This document shows, piece by piece, positions 43,004 through 52,578 of a DNA stretch of 64,000 bases. This DNA comes from Sva-07 sp963698565 (GTDB lineage Bacteria; Actinomycetota; Acidimicrobiia; Acidimicrobiales; Ilumatobacteraceae). Location: contig CAVORH010000037.1 of the NCBI GenBank assembly GCA_963698565.1, positions 109,254 to 173,253 on the forward strand, written 5' to 3'. The first letter of the stretch is position 1. Each line of letters opens with the position of its first letter. Below the pieces are notes generated by a model that saw only the letters and a program-made list of their open reading frames with translations, did not search any database and was not told the DNA's origin. A program made the translations under genes and the position numbers.

Positions 43004-45727
43004 ATGATTTTCGACGGCTACGTCCACCAACTGCCCGATGTCGATCCCACCGAGACCCGGGAGTGGATGGACAGCCTCGATGCGGTCGTCGACGCGCAGG
43101 GCAAGACGCGCGCCAGGTACCTCCTCAGCCGCCTGATGGAACGGGCGACCGAGACGCAGGTGTCGTTCCCTGCCACGGTGTCGACGCCGTACGTCAACAC
43201 GATCCCGCGCGAACAGGAGCCGTGGTTCCCCGGCGACGAGCACATCGAGCGCCGCATCCGGGCCTACATCCGGTGGAACGCGGCGATGATGGTGGTGCGG
43301 GCGAACAAGTCCGCCGACGGCATCGGTGGTCACCTCTCGACGTTCGCCAGCTCCGCCTCGCTGTACGAGATCGGCTTCAACCACTTCTTCCGGGGCAAGG
43401 ACGACGGCACGCCCGGTGACCACGTGTACTACCAGGGCCACGCCGCGCCCGGTATCTATGCCCGCGCCTTCCTCGAGGGCCGGCTGACCGAGGACGACCT
43501 CGACCACTTCCGCCGCGAGATCGGGCGCCCCGGCCGGGGCCTGTCGTCGTACCCGCACCCGCGTCTCATGCCCGACTTCTGGGAGTTCCCCACCGTGTCG
43601 ATGGGCCTCGGCCCGATCACGGCGCTCTACCACGCCCGGTTCAACCGGTACCTCCAGAACCGTCACATCGACGACACCAGCGGCAGTCGCGTGTGGGCAT
43701 TCCTCGGCGACGGCGAGACCGACGAGCCCGAGACCCTCGGCGCCATCTCGCTCGCCTCCCGCGAGCAGCTCGACAACCTGGTCTTCGTCGTCAACTGCAA
43801 CCTGCAGCGCCTCGACGGTCCGGTGCGCGGCAACGGCAAGGTGATCCAGGAACTGGAGGCCACGTTCCGGGGTGCCGGCTGGAACGTGATCAAGGTCATC
43901 TGGGGTTCGAAGTGGGACGACCTCCTGGCCAAGGACAAGGACGGCGCGCTGCTCAACAAGATGAACACCACCGTCGACGGCGAGTTCCAGCGTTACGCAA
44001 TCGAGGACGGCGGCTACATCCGAGACAACTTCTTCGGGCCCGACGAACGCCTCCGCAAGATGGTCGCCGACCTGAGCGACGACGAGTTGCGCTCGCTGCC
44101 TCGCGGCGGCCACGACTACCGGAAGCTGTACGCGGCGTACAAGGCCGCCACGGAGAACCTCGGATCGGGTCGCCCGACCGTGATCCTCTGCAAGACGATC
44201 AAGGGCTGGACGCTCGGACCCGGCTTCGAGGGTCGCAACTCGACCCACCAGATCAAGAAGATGACCAAGGATCAGATCCTCGCGATGCGCGACCGGTTGC
44301 ATCTCGAGGACGTCATCAGCGACGAGGGCCTCGATGCCGAGCACCCGCCGTACATCAAGATGCCCAAGGACTCGATCGAGTACCAGTACATGATGGAGCG
44401 TCGGATGGCGCTCGACGGCTCGATCCCCAAGCGCACGACGGTGGCGCGGCGACCGCTGGAGCTGCCGGGCGACGGCCCGTTCGCCGAGATGCGATCCGGC
44501 TCGAACGGCCAGGAGGTGTCGACCACGATGGCCTTCACCCGCCTGCTGCGCGGTCTCGCCCGAGACGAGCACATCGGCCCGAGGGTCGTGCCGATCATCC
44601 CCGACGAGGCCCGCACGTTCGGCATGGACGCGCTCTTCCGCGAGCTCAACATCTACGCATCGCAGGGCCAGAAGTACGAACCGGTCGACCACGACCTGCT
44701 GCTGTCGTACTCCGAGTCGACCAAGGGCCAGATCCTCGAGGAGGGCATCACGGAGGCCGGGTCGATGGCGAGCTTCATCGCCGCCGGCACGGCCTACTCG
44801 ACCCGCGGCGTGCCGATGGTGCCGTTCTACACCTTCTATTCGATGTTCGGTTTCCAGCGTGTCGGCGACCTGATCTGGCAGGCGGCCGACATGCGCGCTC
44901 GCGGCTTCCTGATGGCTGCTACCGCCGGCCGCACCACGCTGCTCGGCGAAGGGCTCCAGCACCAGGACGGACACAGCCTGGTGCTCGCATCGACGGTGCC
45001 GTTCGTCCAGGCCTACGACCCGGCGTTCGCGTACGAGGTCGGCGCCATCGTCCAAGCCGGCATGGTGCGGATGTTCGGCGGTGGCCCGCCGGAGAAGACC
45101 GACGTCTTCTACTACATCACCCTCTACAACGAGAACTACGAGATGCCGCCGATGCCCGACACACCGGGCCTCGCCGAGGCGATCGTCGAGGGCCTGTACA
45201 AGTGGGCCGACGCGCCCGTCGGAGCCTCGATTCCCGCCACGATCCTGTTCTCCGGCACTGCGCACACCGCCGCTCGCGAGGCCGCCGCTGAACTGGCCGA
45301 GCACTACGACGTCGCCGCCGAACTGTGGTCGGCCACGTCGTACAAGGCGCTGCGGGAAGAGGCATTGGCCGCTGAGCGATGGAACCGGCTGCACCCCTCG
45401 CAGGAGCAGAAGGTGCCTCGGGTGGCGCAGATCCTCGCCGACTCGCAGGGCCCGATCATCGCAGTCTCCGACTTCATGAAGATGGTGCCGGAGCAGGTCC
45501 AGCGCTTCGTGCACGACCGCACCTTCGTGCCGCTCGGCACCGACGGCATGGGCCGCTCCGACACCCGGGAGGCATTGCGGCGCCACTTCGAGGTCGACAC
45601 CGGCCACGTGGTGCTCGCCGTGCTCGACGGCCTCCTCGCCGAGGGCAAGGTCGACGAGTCCGTCGTCGAGGACGCGATCGCCCGGTACGACATCGACCCC
45701 GACGCCATCGACCCCTACTGGGCCTGA
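43004..45727 (+). CDS. aceE: Pyruvate dehydrogenase E1 component, homodimeric
   Basis: 907 residues, the usual size of AceE. The thiamine diphosphate motif is FLGDGETDEPETLGA...VVNCN. N-terminal YYQGHAAPGIYARAFLEGRL and the C-terminal FVPLGTDGMGRSDTR are family hallmarks. It decarboxylates pyruvate and acetylates the lipoyl domain of E2, encoded near 26 kb. It stands as a single gene, with the REP palindromes just after it. Confidence 0.97.
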   Translation: MIFDGYVHQLPDVDPTETREWMDSLDAVVDAQGKTRARYLLSRLMERATETQVSFPATVSTPYVNTIPREQEPWFPGDEHIERRIRAYIRWNAAMMVVRANKSADGIGGHLSTFASSASLYEIGFNHFFRGKDDGTPGDHVYYQGHAAPGIYARAFLEGRLTEDDLDHFRREIGRPGRGLSSYPHPRLMPDFWEFPTVSMGLGPITALYHARFNRYLQNRHIDDTSGSRVWAFLGDGETDEPETLGAISLASREQLDNLVFVVNCNLQRLDGPVRGNGKVIQELEATFRGAGWNVIKVIWGSKWDDLLAKDKDGALLNKMNTTVDGEFQRYAIEDGGYIRDNFFGPDERLRKMVADLSDDELRSLPRGGHDYRKLYAAYKAATENLGSGRPTVILCKTIKGWTLGPGFEGRNSTHQIKKMTKDQILAMRDRLHLEDVISDEGLDAEHPPYIKMPKDSIEYQYMMERRMALDGSIPKRTTVARRPLELPGDGPFAEMRSGSNGQEVSTTMAFTRLLRGLARDEHIGPRVVPIIPDEARTFGMDALFRELNIYASQGQKYEPVDHDLLLSYSESTKGQILEEGITEAGSMASFIAAGTAYSTRGVPMVPFYTFYSMFGFQRVGDLIWQAADMRARGFLMAATAGRTTLLGEGLQHQDGHSLVLASTVPFVQAYDPAFAYEVGAIVQAGMVRMFGGGPPEKTDVFYYITLYNENYEMPPMPDTPGLAEAIVEGLYKWADAPVGASIPATILFSGTAHTAAREAAAELAEHYDVAAELWSATSYKALREEALAAERWNRLHPSQEQKVPRVAQILADSQGPIIAVSDFMKMVPEQVQRFVHDRTFVPLGTDGMGRSDTREALRRHFEVDTGHVVLAVLDGLLAEGKVDESVVEDAIARYDIDPDAIDPYWA

Positions 45728-45728
45728 T

Positions 45729-45822
45729 CGTTACGCCAGGGGTCAGACCCCCGGCGTAACGCACTCGCCGCCGCTGCACCACACGCCGCTGTTACGCCGG
45801 GGGTCTGACCCCTGGCGTAACG
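45729..45822. repeat. Pair of inverted REP-like palindromes
   Basis: Each unit is a ~32-base near-perfect palindrome with core GGGGTCAGACCCC or its inverse, flanked by GTTACGCC / GGCGTAAC arms: 45729-45761 and 45791-45822. The second is the exact inverse complement of the first over 31 bases, so the whole can also fold as one large cruciform. It sits between aceE and the methyltransferase gene and may end aceE transcription. Confidence 0.85.
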
Positions 45823-45843
45823 GTGTGCGACGATGAGAGCGCT

Positions 45844-46473
45844 GTGAACGCCTACTACGAGACCCGACTCGCTCCTGATCCGAACCGCGCGGAGGTGTGG
45901 AGGCACATCGCCGGCTATCTGACACCGTGGGTGGACCCCGACGGTGCTCTGCTCGATCTCGCGGCCGGGTACGCCGATGTCACCCGATCGTCGGTCGCGT
46001 CCCGCAAGGTCGCGATCGACTCCAACCCGACGCTGCCCGAACTGGTCGGTGGCGACATCGAGGCGATCGTCGGGGACGCCACGGATCTCTCCTCGTTCGA
46101 CGACGGCGAGTTCTCGACGGTGATCGCCAGCAACTTCGTCGAGCACCTCGACCACGACGCCGTCGACGCGCTCCTCGACGGCGTCCACCGGGTGCTGCGT
46201 TCCGGCGGGCGGCTGATCCTGATCCAGCCGAACTTCCGGCTCGCGCCGCGGCGCTACTTCGACGACTACACCCACCGCACCATCTGGACCGACACGTCGC
46301 TCGGCGACCTGCTGGTCGCCCGCGGATTCCGGCTCGCCCGGGTCGAAGCCCGCTTCCTCCCGCTCACGATGAAGTCGCGCCTGTCGTTCGGTCACCGCCT
46401 CGTGCCGCTGTACCTGCGCCTGCCGTACCGGCCGCTCGCCGGCCAGATGCTCCTGATCGCCGAACGGCCGTGA
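45844..46473 (+). CDS. Class I SAM-dependent methyltransferase
   Basis: About 209 residues from GTG at 45844; an earlier GTG at 45823 would add seven residues and overlap the repeat. The SAM-binding region reads ALLDLAAGYADVTRS, then VAIDSN and SNFVEHLDHDAVDALLDGVHRVLRSGGRLILIQPN. The motifs match ubiquinone/glycan methyltransferases in the Methyltransf_11 group. The position before the polysaccharide genes suggests a glycan or glycolipid substrate; not provable here. Confidence 0.82.
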   Translation: MNAYYETRLAPDPNRAEVWRHIAGYLTPWVDPDGALLDLAAGYADVTRSSVASRKVAIDSNPTLPELVGGDIEAIVGDATDLSSFDDGEFSTVIASNFVEHLDHDAVDALLDGVHRVLRSGGRLILIQPNFRLAPRRYFDDYTHRTIWTDTSLGDLLVARGFRLARVEARFLPLTMKSRLSFGHRLVPLYLRLPYRPLAGQMLLIAERP

Positions 46474-46533
46474 GCCACGTCGAACGGTCGCGAGCCGGGC
46501 GCCCGTGAACCTCCAACGGGTAGCGTGACCGCC

Positions 46534-47127
46534 ATGGCTGCTGGGACGCTGTACATCACCGGTGACAAGTCCGCCGACGCCCTCCTGAACCGTGACGGCA
46601 CGGCGCTCCTGATCGGCATGCTGCTCGATCAGCAGGTGCCGATGGAGTGGGCGTTCGCCGGCCCGGCGACGCTGAAGGAGCGGCTCGGTCATCTCGACGC
46701 GAAGAAGATCGCAGCGATGGACGTCGAGGACTTCGTCGCCGTGTGCTGCGAGAAGCCCGCCATCCACCGGTTCCCGGCGTCGATGGGCCGCCGAATCCAC
46801 GAGATGTGCGTGCTGCTGACCGACCGGTACGGCGGCAAGGGCGCCAACGTGTGGAAGGGCGTCGAGTCGGGCGACGAGTTGTACGCCCGGCTGCGCGAAC
46901 TGCCCGGCTACGGCGAGGAGAAGTCGAAGATCTTCGTGGCGATCCTCGGCAAGCGGATGCACGTCGAGCCGACCGATTGGCGCACGGCTGCCGGCGTCTT
47001 CGGCGATGATGTGCCGCGCTCGGTCGCCGACATCGACGGGCCGGAGACGCTCGGGAAGGTTCGGGAATGGAAGAAGGCGCAGAAGGCGGCGAAGAAGGAC
47101 AAGCAGGGTCGGACCACCCCCGGCTGA
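46534..47127 (+). CDS. HhH-GPD base-excision repair protein
   Basis: About 197 residues from ATG at 46534 (a GTG three codons earlier is possible). It matches the small HhH-GPD-type family of actinobacteria (TIGR03252): MLLDQQVPMEWAFAGP at the start, and the helix-hairpin-helix LRELPGYGEEKSKIFVAIL. The usual iron-sulphur loop is absent. Its C-terminus is lysine-rich. Glycosylase activity is expected by homology. Confidence 0.9.
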   Translation: MAAGTLYITGDKSADALLNRDGTALLIGMLLDQQVPMEWAFAGPATLKERLGHLDAKKIAAMDVEDFVAVCCEKPAIHRFPASMGRRIHEMCVLLTDRYGGKGANVWKGVESGDELYARLRELPGYGEEKSKIFVAILGKRMHVEPTDWRTAAGVFGDDVPRSVADIDGPETLGKVREWKKAQKAAKKDKQGRTTPG

Positions 47128-49568
47128 CCGCTGCCGCGCCGTTCGCGATCGTCGCCGTCGCCGGCCTCTGGCTCACGCGGTCGTTCTGGTTCCCCGGAAG
47201 CTACGTCGTCGGCTTCGACACCTACGCCTACTCCGGCCCCAATCTCGAGGTCACCGAGCGCGCGTTGCGGAACTGGCGCCTGCCGGTGCTCAACGACCTG
47301 ATCTTCGGCGGGGTCCCGCATCTCGGGAACCCGTCGGCGGTCGCTCTCTACCCGCCCCAGTTGCTGACCCTGCCGTTCGGGACCAATCGGTCGATGGGGT
47401 TGCTCGTCGCGGCCCATGTCGTCCTGCTGGGCGTCGGCATGATCGTGTTGGCACGTCGTCTCGGCGTCGGCCGGGTCGGCGCAACGTCCGGCGCGGTGAT
47501 CGCAATGGCAGCGGGCTCCACGCTCACCAAGACCGTGCAGTTCGAACAGATCCTGGTGCTGGCCTGGATCCCGATGCTGCTGGCGACGATCCACGCGGTC
47601 CTCACATCGGATCGGCCCTGGCGAGCGACGGCCGCCCTCTCCGCGACCACCGCGGCGATCCTGCTCGCCGGACACCCCCAGCTCGTGTACGAGACCGCCT
47701 TCCTCGGGCTCGCCGCGTTGATCGGCTTCGGGATCGACGACCACCGCTGGCGGCGCCTCCCACACGTCGCCACCGGAGCGCTCCTCGGCGTGTGCATCGC
47801 GCTCCCCCAGCTGGTGGCCGTGTTGTACGCCACCGCCGACAGCGCGATCGCCGGTGGGCGAGAGCTGAGCCAGCTGTCGTCGCCGGCGTTGTCGCTCCGA
47901 CCGGAGCTGATCGCGCGGGCACTGTTGGGCACAGTCCAGGACCGTGACCCCGCCGGATTCGCCGGCGGTTTCGAGAGCATCGCGTTCCTGGGTGTCGTGG
48001 TCGCGATCGTCGCCGTGGTGGGCTGCTTCCAAGCGATCACCGATCGACGCTCACGACCGTGGGCGATCTCGTTCACGGTCGCCGCCGCCCTCTCACTCGT
48101 GTGGGCGGCCGGGCCGCGCACGCCGGTCTTCCGCGTCGCATTCGACCTGGTGCCGGGATTCGACCTGGCACGCGCGTCGGCGCGCTGGTTGGTGGTCGCC
48201 GTGCTCGTTGCGGCGCTGTTCGCCGGGATCGGCGTCGACGTGGTCTGGCGGCGAGCACGCCCCCGCCATGTCGCGAGCGCCGTCGGGGCGGTCGTCGCCG
48301 TGTCGCTGTTGCTCGCCGTCGGCCCGCTGGAGGTCGCTGACTCCCGCTCGGCGACGATCTGGGCCGTCACGGCGGTGACCGCGCTCGTGGTGCTCGCCCT
48401 GAGCTCCATCTCGTCGCACCACCGGCTCGTACGGACCGGTGGGGTCGCCCTGATCGTGCTCGCCGCGCTGGAGTTGACGGTGATGTCGACGCACTCGTTG
48501 CCGCAGGCGATGCGCAGCGACGTCTCGTTCACCAGCCATCGCACCGCCACGACGGAGTTCCTCGCCGGCCAGGACTCCGGCCTGGTGCTCGCCCTGACCG
48601 ACGATTCGCGCCCGGCCGACTACCAGGTGCCCGGGATGCGGCCCAACGCGAACGTGCTCGCAGGGGTGCCGTCGATCGACGGCTACGACGGTGGCGTGCA
48701 GATCACCGAGCGATGGGCAGACGCGCTCCGACGCCTCACGCCGACCCCGGCGACCGAACTCCCGCTGCGCAACAGCCTCGACCTGCCGATCGAACCCGCG
48801 CCGCTCGGGCGCCTCGGTGTCCGCTGGATCCTCCTCGATCGTCAGCGGCCACCCGAGGTGTTCATCCCCGGTTGGGTCGGACCCGTCGTGACCGACGACT
48901 CGTTCGAGGTGTGGGAGAACCCCACCTGGACGGGTGACGCCGTCGCGTGGTCGTCGGCCGTCGTGTCGGAGGATCCCGCCGAACTGCTCCGGGAGTCACC
49001 GGTCGCCGCAACGCTGGCCGCGGTCGTCACCGATCCCGCCGCTGCGTTCGCGTGCACCGCTGGTCAACCGCGCGACTGCGCACCGGTCGGCCTGACGATC
49101 GAGCGGTCCCGTCCCGAGCGGATCGAGATCGCCACCGGATTCGACCGGCCGACGCTCGTGAGCGTGTCCCAGCAGGCGCTGCCCGGCTGGCGTGTCGACG
49201 TCGACGGCGAGGAAGCCGACGTGGTCGTGGTCGACGGCCTGTTCCTCGGCGTCCGGGTGCCCGAAGGTGACCACTCCGTCTCGTTCCGCTACGAGTCACC
49301 GTGGCTGAGAGCCTCGCTGTTGATCTCACTGCGGCAGTCACCGCAACGATCGCGCTGGCAGTTGGCGCTACGGTCACCGGTCGAAGACCGACTTCTCAAG
49401 CTGCGGGCGGCGGCAACCGATGACCGTGTGCGGTCCATCTTCGATTCGGAGCATCCATCTCGTGCGCAAGCGGTTCACCCTCACCCTCGGCGTCCTGATC
49501 GGCGCATCGACGCTCGTTGCGGGGACCGCGCTCTCCGGCCGCGGCGGCGAACTACAGCCTGTCGGTGA
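47067..49568 (+). CDS. YfhO-like polytopic membrane protein, C-terminus frameshifted
   Basis: The open frame from ATG at 47067 gives 833 residues and overlaps the repair gene by 61 bases. About ten transmembrane segments fill residues 25-460; a large extracytoplasmic part follows (from SDVSFTSHRTATTEF to about residue 735). This matches YfhO-type membrane proteins, some of which act in glycosylation of wall polymers. Near 49290-49310 the frame seems to slip: the present frame becomes Arg/Pro-rich, while the -1 frame encodes a membrane helix (TAAVTATIALAVGATVTG) and ends at TGA 49421-49423, overlapping the next ATG by 4 bases. The true product probably ends there. Confidence 0.75.
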   Translation: MEEGAEGGEEGQAGSDHPRLTAAAPFAIVAVAGLWLTRSFWFPGSYVVGFDTYAYSGPNLEVTERALRNWRLPVLNDLIFGGVPHLGNPSAVALYPPQLLTLPFGTNRSMGLLVAAHVVLLGVGMIVLARRLGVGRVGATSGAVIAMAAGSTLTKTVQFEQILVLAWIPMLLATIHAVLTSDRPWRATAALSATTAAILLAGHPQLVYETAFLGLAALIGFGIDDHRWRRLPHVATGALLGVCIALPQLVAVLYATADSAIAGGRELSQLSSPALSLRPELIARALLGTVQDRDPAGFAGGFESIAFLGVVVAIVAVVGCFQAITDRRSRPWAISFTVAAALSLVWAAGPRTPVFRVAFDLVPGFDLARASARWLVVAVLVAALFAGIGVDVVWRRARPRHVASAVGAVVAVSLLLAVGPLEVADSRSATIWAVTAVTALVVLALSSISSHHRLVRTGGVALIVLAALELTVMSTHSLPQAMRSDVSFTSHRTATTEFLAGQDSGLVLALTDDSRPADYQVPGMRPNANVLAGVPSIDGYDGGVQITERWADALRRLTPTPATELPLRNSLDLPIEPAPLGRLGVRWILLDRQRPPEVFIPGWVGPVVTDDSFEVWENPTWTGDAVAWSSAVVSEDPAELLRESPVAATLAAVVTDPAAAFACTAGQPRDCAPVGLTIERSRPERIEIATGFDRPTLVSVSQQALPGWRVDVDGEEADVVVVDGLFLGVRVPEGDHSVSFRYESPWLRASLLISLRQSPQRSRWQLALRSPVEDRLLKLRAAATDDRVRSIFDSEHPSRAQAVHPHPRRPDRRIDARCGDRALRPRRRTTACR

Positions 49569-51404
49569 AGAGCCCCGTGCCGGTGCACATCGGCGTCGAC
49601 GCGGTCGGCGGCACGAGCAGCCCCGGCTACGACATCTCACCGTGTGCGCTCGGCGGGTCCCCCGGCTCGCCGATCGCGTTCAGCGTCGGCGGTACGCCGG
49701 AGCAGGTCCGCCTCGAGATGTATCCCGGCACCTGCGGCTCGTACGACGGATGGAGCAACGTCGGCGGGGTCCACATCGAGGCGAATCTCGGCGGCGGGAA
49801 CCTGGGTGAGATCGTGATGCCGGTCACCGGCCAGGGCGGAGCGTTCGCACTCCGCGGCAACATCCTCTCGTCGGCACCGATCGGCTCCGGCCGTGTCGTC
49901 GTCGACACCTTCCAGATCACGACCGCCTATCCCGACCCCCCTGCGCCGCTGCAGACCGAACGGTCGGGTCGACTACGGCGCGTTCGCGTCCACCGCGAGC
50001 CGAGGTGCCACCTGGAGCGGTGGCGTCGGTTGGGCCGGCCGCTACATCCTGTTCGTCACCGACACCGTCACCGGCACGAAGATCACCGCGACACCGGACA
50101 TCGGGCCCAGTTCGATCCCGACCATCGATCTCGACGCAGTGTGTTTCGGCTTCGACACCTGCACTTATCTGACGGGCGGGCCCGGGGTCACCGCCGGCAC
50201 GTTCCATCCGACGCAGCCGACGCGGATCCTCGACACGCGCGCGCCGCTCGGCTTCTGGGGACCGGTGCCGTCCGGAGACGGTCGCAACTCGTCGCCCGAC
50301 CCGATCACCCGCCGTCTGGTGGCCGCCAATCACGACCTGCAGGTGACCGGGCGTTTCGGCATCCCGGAGAGCGGCGTGTCGGCCGTCCTGCTCAACGTGA
50401 CGGCCGTGAGCGCCGGAATGCCCGCGCCGGGCTGGCTCTCCATCACACCGAAGCCACCCCGCGTGGGCGACATCTTCAACGACCAGGCGAGCTACGGCGC
50501 GTTCCCCTCGACGTCCAATCTGAACATCGACAACGGCGACCCGGTCCCCAATCTCGTGCTCGCCCGCGTCGGTGCGGGCGGCAAGATCCGCGTCGCCAAC
50601 TTCCTGGGCCCGACACACGTGATCGCCGACGTGGCGGGCTGGTTCGGCACGGGCGGCGCCCACACCGACGGAGCCGGTTTCGCCGGCGTGGTCCCGACCC
50701 GGGTGATGGACACCCGGCTCGGCGTCGGCGGTCCGCGAACCCGGTTCGCTCCCGGCGAGTCCCGAACGGTGAAGGTCCGCGGTGTGGCGGGCATCCCGTC
50801 GAACGCCGAGAGCATCGTCGTGAACATCACCTCGGTCGGTTCGACCCGCAACGGCTACGTCACGGCGTATCCCGACCGGACCGGCCTCCCGAACGCCTCG
50901 AACCTCAACATGAGCGCGGGAACCGTCCGCGCGAACACGGCGGTCGTCAAGATCGGTTCCAACGGCAACATCCGGCTGCTGGTCGCCGAGACCGACACCG
51001 ACGTCGTCGTCGACGTCCTCGGCAGCTTCGGGCCCTACGGCGGCAAGGTGACCGCGATCACGCCCGAGCGGCTGATGGACACTCGGATCGGAGTCGGCAC
51101 ACCTGCGCGTCGGTTCGCCCCGAACGAGACTCGCTCGGTACAGCTGGCCGGCCGCGGCGGTGTGCCCGCCGGAGCGACTGCCGTCATCGCCAACGTGACG
51201 GCGACGAACACCAATACGAGCGGCTACCTCACGGCGTGGCCGAGCGGTTCTCCGCGACCGGTCGCCTCGAGCCTCAACTTCATGCCGGGCCAGTCGGTTC
51301 CGAACCTGGTGATGCTCAAGTTGGGAGCAAACGGTCAGCTCTCGATCTTCAACGAACTCGGGAGCACCGACGTCATCGTCGACGTCATGGGCTTCGTCAG
51401 CTGA
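49462..51404 (+). CDS. Secreted surface protein with DTR repeats, split by two frameshifts
   Basis: Start GTG at 49462 (VRKRFTLTLGVLIGASTLVAG signal peptide), or ATG at 49420 overlapping the preceding TGA. After the signal peptide the frame changes by one extra base near 49537 (continuing ANYSLSVKSPVPVHIGVD) and again near 49955 (continuing NGRVDYGAFASTA). From there an uninterrupted frame runs to 51404. It has an N-terminal beta-rich domain and three DTR-type repeats (RILDTRAPLG, RVMDTRLGVG, RLMDTRIGVG), each ending in a VIADVAGWF-like strand. It shares these repeats with the proteins at 37 and 39-42 kb. Likely a wall-associated or secreted structural protein. Confidence 0.75.
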
Positions 51405-52578
51405 CGTCGGCGGCGACCAGATCCAGGAGCCGGGTCCGGAACACCGCCGCCGAGAAGTCGGCGGCGCGGTCGACGGCCGCCGCCGACATCGCCGCTCGCC
51501 GCGCCTCGTCGGTCGCGAGGTCGACCGATGCCGTCGCCAACCGATCGAGGGTGCGCCACTGCACGCCGTCGACACCGTCGCGCACGATCTCTGCCGGGCC
51601 GGCCGCTCCGAACACGAGTGGCACCGCACCGGCGGCCATTGCCTCGACGACCGAGATCCCGAAGTGCTCGAAGCGCTCGGGGTGCCGTTCGGCGTCCTCC
51701 CCCAGGCCGGCGCCGTGCCAGTACAGGGATGCCTCGCCGAGCAGCCGCTCGACGACATCACCGGCTGCATTGACGTGCACGTCGACGGGCAGACCGATCG
51801 CGTCACGACGCACCTGCAGCGCGTAGTCGCGGTTCGCTGCGTCGCACCCGCCGACGATCGCCATGCGCCAGCCGGGGAGTCGGCCCGAGCGGTGCAGGTC
51901 GGCGAACGTGGCGAGCAGTTCGTGCTGCTTCTTGCTGTGCCCGTACGACGGATCGAAGAACCGGCCGAGCACGAGGATCAGGGGCTGTTTCTCAGCCGGC
52001 GCCACGCTCGGGCGAACCGGGGGATAGAGCACATCGGACGGTGTCCCCCAGAGCTGCTCGATCCAGCCGGCGGTGAACTGCGAGTTGGCGAGGTACCGGG
52101 TGTAGGTCGGGAGGAACTCGACGCGTTCGACTCGGCGGTCGAAGGCGGCGCGGACCTCGTTGAGCCGTTGCGGCAGCCGGGGCGGGATCGACAGGGCTCG
52201 GACGCCCACGACGCCGGCACGGCTCCGGAGCTGATCGAGCCGGCTGCGTCGCTCGCCGGGAAAGTGGACGTAGTAGTAGCCGAGCGGCGCCCGATTGATC
52301 GCCTTGCTCAGGTAGGTGCCGTTGACGAACAGGTCGAAGTCGGCACTGGCCGTCGAGGCATCGGCATCGTCGTCGACTCGCCGGTAGCCGCAGGCCGAGA
52401 GGTCGACGCCGAGCCGTCGCGCCGTGGCATCGACGTCGACGGGTCGGGGACCGAGCAGCGTGACGTCGTGATCGGCGGCGAGCACCTGCGCGATGCTCCC
52501 GTCGACCTGCTCGCCACCACCGAGCGTCGACCAGTACAGGTCGTACACGCCGACGGTCAACCGCCGTGCGGAACTCAC
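51397..52578 (-). CDS. Glycosyltransferase, GT4-like
   Basis: About 393 residues from GTG at 52578, overlapping the preceding gene by 4 bases. GT-B fold: the N-terminal LTVGVYDLYWSTLGGGEQVDG, the nucleotide-sugar-binding region LILVLGRFFDP and the donor-site glutamates in ERFEHFGISVVEAMAAGAVP. The family transfers sugars from NDP donors with retention. It is last in the three-gene unit 56347-51397. Confidence 0.88.
   Translation of the reverse strand: MSSARRLTVGVYDLYWSTLGGGEQVDGSIAQVLAADHDVTLLGPRPVDVDATARRLGVDLSACGYRRVDDDADASTASADFDLFVNGTYLSKAINRAPLGYYYVHFPGERRSRLDQLRSRAGVVGVRALSIPPRLPQRLNEVRAAFDRRVERVEFLPTYTRYLANSQFTAGWIEQLWGTPSDVLYPPVRPSVAPAEKQPLILVLGRFFDPSYGHSKKQHELLATFADLHRSGRLPGWRMAIVGGCDAANRDYALQVRRDAIGLPVDVHVNAAGDVVERLLGEASLYWHGAGLGEDAERHPERFEHFGISVVEAMAAGAVPLVFGAAGPAEIVRDGVDGVQWRTLDRLATASVDLATDEARRAAMSAAAVDRAADFSAAVFRTRLLDLVAADVS

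Noticed and set aside
42956..45607. An 883-codon open frame on the minus strand opposite aceE
   Set aside because: It mirrors the third-position GC bias of aceE; the plus frame has a full AceE with motifs, the minus frame none.
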